The position numbers and the translations under genes were made by a program. This document shows positions 13,529 through 22,100 of a DNA stretch of 64,000 nucleotides, piece after piece. The notes under the pieces were generated by a model. That model was not told the origin of the DNA. It saw only the letters and a list, made by a program, of their open reading frames with translations, and did no database searches. Position 1 is the first letter of the stretch. Each line of letters opens with the position of its first letter. Source of the DNA: Coturnix japonica (taxonomy: Eukaryota > Chordata > Aves > Galliformes > Phasianidae); assembly GCF_001577835.2 (NCBI RefSeq), contig NC_029521.1:17824470-17888469 (forward strand), written 5' to 3'.

Positions 13529-15800
13529 CTACCAAAAGAAGAGAGAGGAGATTTGAAGAGCCTTGTGTTAAGGAAGCTGAAGAGTCAGCACGTGATACGC
13601 AGGTACACCCTCCGGTTCCCCCAGCTCACTAAGGAAGGTACCTACACAGCCACTCACACTCAGCAGTGCTGTGAGGAGCTCAGCCCCAGCCCCACTTACA
13701 TTCAGCTCAAGTGTCTTGAGTGCAATTCGGAATCCTCCAGGAACAGGAGGGCTCAGCCTGAGGGTCTCCTTGATAACACAGCCTGTGTACTTCAGCTGCT
13801 CCAAGACCTCCATGTCTAATTGCTTCTCTTGGTTGGGACCAGACAGTAACCCCTAGGTAGAAGACACTGCCATGACATTTATGGAACAGGCTACAGGCAC
13901 CACAGAACAACTGTCCCTCAGCTAATGGTGTTTCCCTGCCACACTGTAAGTAGGGAACCCCCTTTGTCAGGAGGAACCCATCCTGGGACACCTCTCTGAG
14001 GGACCTTCCTACTGCCTGCTCGTGGGAAGTGGCTGTAGGAAAGACACACACCTTTACTTGCAGCTCCTTCCTCACTTTCTGCAGAACATCATGGTGGAGC
14101 CCCAGGAAGGCAATCAGCGACGTGGCAGCACTGGCAGTGGTTTCATGGCCCCCAAAAAGCAGCTCTGTGGCAGACTCTTTCAGCTCCTTACACACAGGAC
14201 AAGAGAGAGAAAATATGCCTTGAGTGTGGTATCCCCACTGGGCCCATTCCACCACCAATGCTGTGTGGTGATTTCAGGCTGGAGTGGGCACCCAGGAGCC
14301 AGGGCAGGTGGTGGTCCTCACAGGCACAACCCTACACCCCTTATTGAGCAGCCTGGCTGCATCCTCTGCCCCCAGGACTCTTGTGCACTGCACAGGCTGC
14401 TTTATGATCCAGCAAAGGGATGGCACCTCCTGCTCTCCATTTTTAGTCCCCAAGATAAACATGCTGCTGACTGAGGGAGGGTGGGAAGAGATGGATCTGG
14501 ATGGGGGGGAACCTCACCTGCATGTTGAGTTGCTCTCCATTACCCTGTGTGTGCTCCATCAGCAGCTGCAGTGCGTCCTTGTAGCCACCCTCAGGCTCCT
14601 TGCGGGCCATCTTGGCACGGATGTTCTCCTCAATCTTGGCATGGATGATGTTGCGTGCCCTCAGACCCTGGGCAAACAGTGGGAGAGTGAGCTGGGACTT
14701 GTGCCACACCACCAATTTACACCACACTGCTGATTTACACCACACATCCAACCCTCCCTGCTGCTCTGGGAGCATCCCTAGCTGGCCTGGAACCTCACCC
14801 GGTAAAGCCCACTGAAAGGCACATCGATGGGGAGAGAGAAGAGGTTGCGGATCATCTCCTCAAAGGCCTCCACCAGCTGCTGCTCACCGTCGGGGCCGGC
14901 CTGGCGGGGCTGGAAGCCCAGCAGGATGCGCATGGCAATGCGGAACATGAGGCGCTTCACCTCCGGGTACACCAGCAGGCAGGGCCCGGCGCCCAGCCAC
15001 TGTGCCAAGCAGGCATTCACCTCCTCTTGAATGACGGGCACATAGTGCTGCAGAGCGTCCCGGGAGAAGGCCCGCATGATCACCTGCCCGGGGGACGAGA
15101 AGGAGGAGGAGAAGAGGAAGAGGATATGGGCTTGGCCACTGCACCCGGGACGACCGCCCCGCTCCCCGCCGGCCGTCGGGGCCGTACCTTTTTGCGGTGT
15201 TTGTGCTGCCCGTTGTGAAGGTTGGAGAGGCAGCCCGAGCCCAGGATGGTGCGCACTGAGGCGGGCCACTGCACAGAGACCAGGCGGTGCTCGCCCAGCA
15301 GAATGTGCCGTACGTTCTCAGCGCCCATCACCCGCACTGTGGGCCGCCCAAAGAGGTGAGTCTTGTAGATGAAGCCGTATTTCCTGCGCTTCATCTGCAG
15401 GAATTTCCGCCGCTGGACGGGGAAGAGAAGTAAGTAAATTTTAAATAATTAAATAAGCTTTAAATAAATATATGGGAAAAAATATATAAAAATAAAGATA
15501 AAAAAATAAGAAAAAAAGAAGAATGAGCTCATCGGCACCTGGGGTTGGGAGCCCGGCACAGCCCCGCTCAGCCTCGTCCCTTGCAGGGAGAGGAGGAGCT
15601 GCACGCCTTACCTGCAGCACCATCTGCAGCGTCTCCCCGAAGAAGGGGAGTCCCATGGTGCCCGGGGGTAGCGGCAGCGGACAGCTGGGGTCGCGGCCGC
15701 TAGCGCAGTACAGGTCCCAGAGCCGGACGGCGGCCAGGAAGAGCAGCAGGGGCAGCAGGAAGGTGCACAGGGCGCTAGCGACCAGGGCGTAGAAGCCCAT
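13187..15800 (-). CDS. CYP26A1: retinoic acid 4-hydroxylase, cytochrome P450 26A1 (7 coding exons)
   Basis: Complete gene. Coding exons in transcript order are 15612-15800, 15188-15412, 14799-15083, 14518-14667, 14052-14186, 13700-13852 and 13187-13528. All junctions are GT-AG and phase 0, and together they give 492 aa, the usual CYP26A1 size. The enzyme is a haem monooxygenase of the endoplasmic reticulum that hydroxylates all-trans retinoic acid at C4 and C18, ending retinoid signalling. Visible features are an N-terminal hydrophobic anchor (about residues 5-30), a proline-rich hinge (PLPLPPG), the I-helix motif GGHETT (295-300), ExxR as ETLR (357-360), a PERF-type motif PDRF (411-414) and the haem-binding loop FGGGLRSCVG with cysteine 437. 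The start at 15798-15800 has a strong Kozak context (CGCCATGG). Identity is secure from the diagnostic [19 protein letters not shown] and the gene order. Regulation by retinoic acid is indicated by the upstream DR5 elements. Confidence 0.98.
13700..13852 (-). CDS. CYP26A1: CYP26A1 coding exon 6
   Basis: 153 bp, 51 codons, from GLLSGPNQEK to TLELN. It contains the K-helix ETLR motif and PPVPGGFR. Confidence 0.96.
14052..14186 (-). CDS. CYP26A1: CYP26A1 coding exon 5
   Basis: 135 bp, 45 codons, from ELKESATELL to ELQVK. It contains the I-helix oxygen-activation motif GGHETT. The acceptor is TAAG rather than CAG. A tandem GT at the donor (GTAAAGGTGTGT) could allow a slightly shorter alternative; the downstream GT keeps phase 0 and aligns with the family. 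Confidence 0.93.
14518..14667 (-). CDS. CYP26A1: CYP26A1 coding exon 4
   Basis: 150 bp, 50 codons, from GLRARNIIHAKIE to NMQ. The donor CAG followed by GTGAGG falls three codons earlier than the matching CYP26C1 donor. Confidence 0.96.
14799..15083 (-). CDS. CYP26A1: CYP26A1 coding exon 3
   Basis: 285 bp, 95 codons, from VIMRAFSRDAL to VPFSGLYR. It covers the region with YPEVKRLMFRIAMRILLG. Confidence 0.97.
15188..15412 (-). CDS. CYP26A1: CYP26A1 coding exon 2
   Basis: 225 bp, 75 codons, starting RRKFLQMK after a GTCCAG acceptor and ending KHRKK. It carries the conserved LLGEHRLVS and LGSGCLSNLH blocks. Confidence 0.97.
15413..15611 (-). other. CYP26A1: CYP26A1 intron 1 with AT-rich block
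   Basis: A 199-bp intron. Most of its acceptor-side half (about 15430-15523) is extremely AT-rich, with TAAATAAA- and AAAATA-type units, inside an otherwise GC-rich CpG island. Confidence 0.85.
15612..15800 (-). CDS. CYP26A1: CYP26A1 coding exon 1
   Basis: 189 bp, 63 codons. It encodes the membrane anchor, the proline-rich hinge and the GLPFFGETLQ motif. It ends LQ at donor CTGCAG followed by GTAAGG. Confidence 0.96.
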
Positions 15801-15870
15801 GGCGGGGCAGCGGGTCCAGTCCGGCCCCTCGGGAGCTCCGAGTGCGCGGGCCGGGCTCGCCGCGGGCCGC

Positions 15871-15878
15871 CTTTTATA
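15871..15878 (-). promoter_or_regulatory. CYP26A1: CYP26A1 TATA box
   Basis: Reads TATAAAAG on the minus strand, about 70 bp before the start codon, so transcription probably starts near 15845. Confidence 0.8.
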
Positions 15879-15923
15879 CCCTTCCCAGGTTGCTGCCCAC
15901 CCTACCTTACCATCCGATAAATT

Positions 15924-15940
15924 AGTTCACCCAAAGTTCA
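15924..15940. promoter_or_regulatory. CYP26A1: proximal retinoic acid response element (DR5)
   Basis: Two perfect AGTTCA half-sites separated by exactly 5 bp (CCCAA), about 45 bp upstream of the TATA box. This matches, in sequence and place, the conserved proximal RARE (R1) known from mammalian CYP26A1 promoters, the site for RAR/RXR heterodimers that makes the gene retinoic acid-inducible. Confidence 0.92.
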
Positions 15941-15963
15941 TCTTTAATTGCGGATTGCGGCCT

Positions 15964-15977
15964 GGCTCCTCCCCCCG
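15964..15977 (-). promoter_or_regulatory. CYP26A1: G-rich box next to the proximal RARE
   Basis: Reads CGGGGGGAGGAGCC on the minus strand, 24 bp upstream of the DR5. In the mouse promoter a G-rich element adjoining R1 binds Sp1/Sp3; the order G-rich box, DR5, TATA is the same here. Confidence 0.7.
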
Positions 15978-16413
15978 AAATCTTTAACCGTTTGCTTTGC
16001 GCGGCGCATCCCGTCCGCCGCAGACGGCCGCCGGGCAGACGGACGGGGTGCTGCGGGAACCACAGCGGGCCGGGACTCGCCGCCCCTTCGGATTTACCGC
16101 CGCGCTCCTCGGGGACCGGCAGCGCCGAGGCGGAGAAGTGCCCCGTCGCGGCGGCACGGAGCCAGCCGCCCGGATGCACCCACCCGCGGGGAGCTCCCAG
16201 CCGCCACGGGGCTCCGTCGCCGGTCGGACCCGCTGGTAGCCGGGCTGAGGGCGTTGTCCGTCACCGGGGGCACCCTGTGGCTCCCCGGGCAGAGCCGCGT
16301 CGGCGGAGTTCGCTCCGCCGTCCCTGGCTCACCTCGGAAGGCCCGGCTCGTGTTTCTGCCCGGCTGCGGAGGAAGGAGCGGCGGTCAGCGCTCCGTCTCG
16401 TCCTCCCGATGCA

Positions 16414-16430
16414 GGTTCAACCGCGGGTCA
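16414..16430 (+). promoter_or_regulatory. CYP26A1: candidate second DR5 RARE
   Basis: GGTTCA and GGGTCA in direct repeat with a 5-bp spacer (ACCGC), about 570 bp upstream of the likely transcription start and inside the CpG island. Both half-sites fit the RGKTCA consensus. Confidence 0.65.
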
Positions 16431-17064
16431 TCGACGGAAAGGGAGGTGAGCGCGGAAAGAGAACACCCTGCCCGCTGCGCTCGGCTCTGATCTCCGCTGC
16501 CCGCCTTCACCCGGGCTCGCCGGGGCTGCCGCGGCCGGGAAGAGGCTCCGCGAGGCCGTACCTGCCGGGCGGGCTGAGCTCCCCTCCGGGGCAGCTCCGG
16601 GGTTCGACTTGCGGGAGGAGCGCCCAATGGACTCCTCTGGGGCCCGAGCGGAATTAACTCCGAAGGACGCGGCCGCCGGGCACTGCGGGGATGCGGAGGG
16701 AAGGATGGGGCCGCGGACTTCTCCGCTACCAGCAAACTATCGTGATGGCTATCCCTCCCTTTTATCTCCCCATTTTCCCGTCCTTTATACTTTTGCTTTC
16801 TCACTCCTACGAAAACCTCAATAAAAAAACCAAAAAGTTGCGCGTGTGCGTGTTTGTGTCTACGGGGGTGGTGGCGCTGGCGGGTGTCGTTTTAAATTAG
16901 TACTTTCCTGACGCTCAGCGCACCGGACGGGACCTTCCCTCCCTCCCTACGCGGCCGCCCTTCCCCCGCAGCCCCTGCCCGGGCGGACCCTCGGGGCAGC
17001 CCCGCGGCGCTCGGCCCGGAGCGGCGGCCGCGCCCTGACCCGGCGCTCTCCCCTCGCCGGGCGC

Positions 17065-17111
17065 TGACCCGCTCGTGACCTACAACACGGACCGTGACAT
17101 CTGCGTGAACC
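17065..17111 (-). promoter_or_regulatory. CYP26A1: candidate distal RARE cluster
   Basis: On the minus strand AGGTCA and GGGTCA lie 5 bp apart (17065-17081), a consensus DR5. Just beyond, GGTTCA and a weaker ATGTCA form a second 5-bp-spaced pair (17095-17111). A further AGTTCA lies at 17130-17135. The site is about 1.2 kb upstream of the start, comparable to the distal R2 RARE of mammalian CYP26A1 (about 2 kb). Confidence 0.7.
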
Positions 17112-17140
17112 CGGCCGGCAACCGCGCCAAGTTCACTGTC

Positions 17141-18130
17141 TGTCAAAATAACGAGATACGGTGGCCTGAGCACCGATAATTGCCGCAGGAAGGCTTTATT
17201 ATCTCCCCAGCTGTGTATTCTGCAGCCATCGGCTCGAAAAGAATCAAATGGTAAAGAGTGAAAGGGATAATTAAAAACATCTTGGAAGGAGGTCAAGAAA
17301 TTAACAGCCTAATATGAACAAACTTTGATTACAAGTAACAATTATTACACTTCATTTGTAAATGCTCGTGTTTATCTCAAAACAAAATCAGTTTCGAGAC
17401 TTTTTTTTTAACTAGATTTACGTTACGCATTTCAGTGTGTGGCTGCAGGGCTCGTTTAGCACTCGAGGTAATTTTTAAGTGCACTGATGAAGGAGCCCCG
17501 GTGCTCCCGTGGCCGGAGCCCACACGTCCCTCATGTCCCCCAGGTCACTGCCACACCGGTGGCCCTGCAGCGGTCATTCAGTGCCACCTGCAGCCACTGC
17601 TTTCCCTCTGATAGCAGGGGAGATGCACTCCTCAGGACAAGGTCAGGAGGGGCAGAGGCTCTGGTTCACAACGGGGTCGAGCTGCCAATAGCATTTAACT
17701 CAGCCCTGCGGTTCAACCTCTTCCAGATCTGACCCGACACATTTGGGAGATACATTTCTGCCCCAGGCTGTGCTGTGCCCCACTGTGTGCCCCAGCATAG
17801 ATGTGTCAGGGACCGGTCCGGGCAGGGTGGCTTTCAGCCTGGCACTGACCCTGGACATTTGGGGCACAAGCAGCAGGACTCACATTGTTGTATGCAGGAG
17901 ACTTGTACCCCAGTTAGACACTCAAAAGCCACCAGAAAATGTGCCCTCGGCCCCAGGCACCATTATAGTGCCCCAGAGCTTCTGGTTGGTGCTTACACAC
18001 AGGGCTGGGCTGGGGCAGGGTCACTGCTGCCCTGTGACAGCTACCACGGCTCCATGCAGATGTCCCTCCATCATGTGCCAGCAGCAGCAGGAGCACAGGA
18101 TGCACCCTCATGAAGCAGGCTGGTTCAGAA
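17141..18130. other. intergenic DNA between CYP26C1 and CYP26A1
   Basis: Ordinary sequence between the CpG island and the end of CYP26C1. Isolated AGGTCA/GGGTCA half-sites occur near 17544, 17640 and 18017 without proper pairing. No gene seen. Confidence 0.6.
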
Positions 18131-18148
18131 ACGAACATTTTCCAAACA

Positions 18149-18154
18149 TTTATT
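18149..18154 (-). terminator. CYP26C1: likely CYP26C1 polyadenylation signal
   Basis: AATAAA on the minus strand, the only canonical hexamer I find in the first 600 nt past the CYP26C1 stop. It implies a 3' UTR of roughly 600 nt. Confidence 0.5.
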
Positions 18155-18744
18155 TGCCACAGGTCTGTGCCCCATCTCAGGCTGCTCTCTGCATTCTGCA
18201 GGGACTCAGGATGGGGCTGCATGTCAGGCCCTGAGCAGCAGTACGGCACTCAGACACTACATGCACAACCACTGCGTCAACAAACATCTTATTTGCGCTG
18301 GCTCTAATAGGAAGTGCAGGAAAGAGATGAAATATTTACAATAAAAAACTCTTGACATAATTATCCTACCTACAGCTGATACCGTGAATTGGGCAGACCT
18401 AGTGGGTGTTTCCCTGCAGAGCCCTCATCTTCCCTCTTTTCCACCTCTAGAAAGCTGTGGTGTACAGGACAGGGTGTGGAGGACGGGGTGTGCAGGACAC
18501 TCCTGCCTTTCCCCACAGGAGAAAGCCCTGGAGCAGGAATGGGGCTTTGCTCCTGGGGATGTGATTGGGGCTGGGCTGGTGGGCACCCCCAGGGGGATGA
18601 GGCTTCCCTTGGTTCTCAGGGCTCTGTGGGACCATTCCTAATGCACTGAGCGCCAGGAAGGGGTAAAATAACAAGGCCTTTGGGCTTTGCTCTGTAGTGG
18701 CCCAGCCATGAGCACTGGCACTGGGCTGAGCTCAGCATCCTGGC

Positions 18745-19104
18745 TCAGGTCCCACCACCATGTCTGGGCTGCAGGGGGTGGAAGTAGAGCTGCAGCCCAT
18801 CAACAGGGTGCACAATGGGCACTGTCTGCATGGCGGGGAAGGTGGGGGTGGCCAGCTCCCAGCGGGCTGTGGTGACCAGCTCGATGGCCAACAGCTTTAG
18901 GATGGCTTGTGCCAGCTCCTTTCCAATGCAGCTCCGTGCCCCGCCGCCAAAGGGGATGTAGTGGAAGCGGCCAGCAGCCTCCGACTGAGTGACACTGAAG
19001 CGGTCAGGATCAAAGCCACCTGGGGGGCTGTGGTAGATAGCAGCTGTCTCATGTGTGTCACGGATGCTGTACATCACGCTCCAGCCCTTGGGGATCTGGT
19101 AACC
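18745..19104 (-). CDS. CYP26C1: CYP26C1 coding exon 6 with stop
   Basis: 360 bp, 119 codons plus TGA. Contains [20 protein letters not shown], the PDRF motif and the haem-binding cysteine loop. It ends QPRHGGGT. Confidence 0.97.
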   Translation of the reverse strand, partial: GYQIPKGWSVMYSIRDTHETAAIYHSPPGGFDPDRFSVTQSEAAGRFHYIPFGGGARSCIGKELAQAILKLLAIELVTTARWELATPTFPAMQTVPIVHPVDGLQLYFHPLQPRHGGGT

Positions 19105-22100
19105 CTGTGAGGGGAATAGAGGGTAGAGTTAGGGCCCAGCAGAAGGTCTCTGGGGGCAGCCCACCTTCTCCCTTTTCAGCAGGCACTTACATCCAGCTCA
19201 AAGGTCTGCAGTGCAGTCCTGTATCCCCCAGAGACGGGCGGCAGCACCCGCAGCACCTCCTTGACCACGCAGTCCAGGTAGCGCAGTCGGCTCAGCTGCT
19301 CCAGGCTGATGTCTGGGGGGCAGCTGCAGCCCCGGGACTGGGGGCTGCTAGGGGGGTGCGTGGGGTCCAGCGGGGATGGGGGCTGGGGGGAGCAGCCACC
19401 CCCCAGTTCTATCTCCTCTATGGAGTCAGGGGGCTGATTCTGGTCTTCATGAGCATTGCTGGCTGTGGTGAGGAGTTGCTGCTTGCTGCCCCTGCCTTCC
19501 CCAGGGCAGGGTGCCATGGGGCAGTTCTGGTGCTGTGGGTACAGCTCATGGGATGCCAGCTCCTGACGGATTTTTTCAATTGCTGTGGGATGCTTTAGCA
19601 GCAGGAGGATGAGGGAGGTGCTGGCGCTGGCCGTGGTGAAAAATGCAGCAAATATGAGTTCGATGGCTGATTCCTGGCAGGGAAGGAAGGTGACAGGTTT
19701 GAATGCCTCTTTGAGCTGGTAGTGATAGGATTTTCAGATTGTTCTCAGCTTTCATAGGTTTTGTCCCTGTGCAGAGGGCCCTACCTCTGCCTCCACTCTA
19801 CAACCTACACCCCCCAGGGCTGGCAGGGATCTGCACGTGACGTATTCATGCTCATCCACCTCTATACAAAGCAGACATCCACCTGCCTAGGAACTGATGA
19901 CAAACAGCTAAGCACATTTCTCTTCCATTCTGTCTCTTCTCAGCTTTCTGTCCCAAATTTACAAACCTTAACAAGAATTTCAGCATGCATTCTATCATAA
20001 AGAGTGATGTTCAATTTAAGCATTGTTTTTTTACCTTCAACAGCACTTTCCCCTACCTCCCCTGCAGCTTCTGCCTCTCTGGCCAGCCAGGAGCGATGAG
20101 ATTGCATGTTTATGTATGGATCACAGATGCACTGGCAGCTAAAATGGGCTCAATTCAATATACCTTGTTGTAATTGACCATTTGCTTGTGTGGAAGGGGA
20201 CTCAGACCAGTGCTCAGAAGCAGAAAGTTAAGGGTTACTGGAGCTAGGTCACATTTTTAGTCTGGGAATAAGTTTTAGTTATCTTGAAATATACCAGTTC
20301 TAATTACATCTAAGAACATCTGTAATGTCTTCCAAACACTTCAGAATTTAGAGATTACACTTCTACAAAGTACGTATGAAATATTTAGCATTGGATCACT
20401 ATCCTTAAATATCTAAATAAACAGTAAAGCCATGTGTCCTATGTGTTTAAACTGTACCCACGCAAAACTGCTTCAAAACTTGCCACATAGATGCCGTGTC
20501 ATGTCCCTGCCTGACCTGGAATGACATGGAGGTACAAATGATGCAGCACTAATGACAGTTTTTTTTCCCAAGACCTTTGGCAAAGTGCTCTTCACTGGGT
20601 TTTGTCCCAGTGAGGACTTCTGGGTTCATCCCTAAGTCACAGCGATGCATCATATTGCATCACACAGTCCTCAAGCTCCCCAGTGTAATTAATAAGGAGG
20701 TGATAGGGAATGTCCCAGAACCCATCATTGCAGCCTAGGGCCCGTTTTAATGAGTTCTCTGGGCTCACAGCCCTGAGGAATGGGGTGACGTGATCTACAC
20801 ACACACTGCCCTGGGTACAGCTCTATGTATTTCCAGAACAACATCCTGGAGGTTATCAAGTGCACACTGATGTACAGAGACTGGGAACAGCTGCATAACT
20901 CTAAATGCATGCTAATCCAGGTTGAGGCCAGATGCCTGTGAAGAGGACTGGTGGAAAGGCACTTGATTACATTTTAGGTTCCAGCTCTGTTGTAAGGCAG
21001 AGCCCGACCAGCAGTCCCACACAGCTCCCTCCTGCCATCCCTGTGCCCCATGCTCACAGCCACCAGCTCAGAAGGGAACTGTGTGGGGCTGCAGTTACCT
21101 TCAGCTCCTGCATGGTGAACTCTCTGCCGTGCTCCTTGGCACTGTTTATTATGAAATCCAGAGCATCGCTGTGTTCTTCTGACATGGCTCGCTGCAGTTT
21201 CTCCTGTATGGCCCTCTCCATGAACTCATGCAGCATGTCCCGTGCTTTGATGCCCTGTGGGAGACAGACACAGGTCAGGGGAGCCTTGGGCACCATCCCC
21301 CTGTCTGGAGAGGCTGGGGGACTCCCAATACGATCATCTTTAATTCCAGGATCTGCAACAGCAAAGAGGAGTTAGCTTGCTGCCCAGCCCCAGGGCCTCG
21401 CAGTAGGCAGCAAGTGGTAAGAACTGCTGAGGGTTCATTAGCTTTCTACTGTGAGCCAGTACAAGCCCTAGGAAAGGCTTTGGGAGGAGATGACAGCAGC
21501 AAACTCATGGGATTGAATCCAGAGAGGTCTGCAGCAGACCTCTGGGCCTGTCCAGGTCCAATAGGAGCCTGTCCCAGGGAGAGTGTGAGGTCACTTAACG
21601 AGCCCTGGAAGCAAGGCACTGACAGTGACAAATCAGGGGCTTTTCCAGAATGGGAACATGTTAACCACACCTGGCTAATCTCTAGCAGTGCAGCAAAACA
21701 TTTGAGAAGACCTCAGTCAACCAAGTGAGGAGCAATGTCCTTGCAGAGCAGGGTTGGATGGAGGCAGCAAGGCCAGAAGGACTGGGTGGTTAGGGGTAGA
21801 AATAGCCACAGCCAGCAGCTGGGAAGTAGTTACAAAGGGCTTGAGTAAAGGAAAAGGGGCAGTGAGCAGGAGATGAAGAGTTTGGTCTGGGGCCAGATGG
21901 ACCATAGCTGAGATGAGGAGGCAGGGAGGGACAGGTGAGTGGTAGAAGCTCATGCTGGTGACAGCTCAGAGTGATGGGGAAGGTAATGGTGAGCAGAGTT
22001 CAGTGGAAACGAGGTTGGGCAAGGCCTTGATTGAAAAGACAGCAATTTGGGCTGTGGGACCAAAAGGGAAGAGAACCCAAACCCAGAGGAGGAAGAGCAG

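Larger units (their letters stand above)
15801..17140. promoter_or_regulatory. CYP26A1: CYP26A1 upstream CpG island
   Basis: Very GC- and CpG-rich sequence running from the first exons through the promoter to about 17.14 kb, where it gives way abruptly to AT-rich DNA. Long open frames here on both strands (for example plus 15992-16657) are the usual by-product of high GC and carry no domain. Confidence 0.75.

Noticed and set aside
14022-14733. Plus-strand open frames across CYP26A1 introns and exons
   Set aside because: Antisense shadows of the P450 exons with no independent support.
15948-16657. Long plus-strand open frames upstream of CYP26A1
   Set aside because: Arg/Pro/Gly-rich composition typical of out-of-frame CpG island sequence; several frames are open at once.
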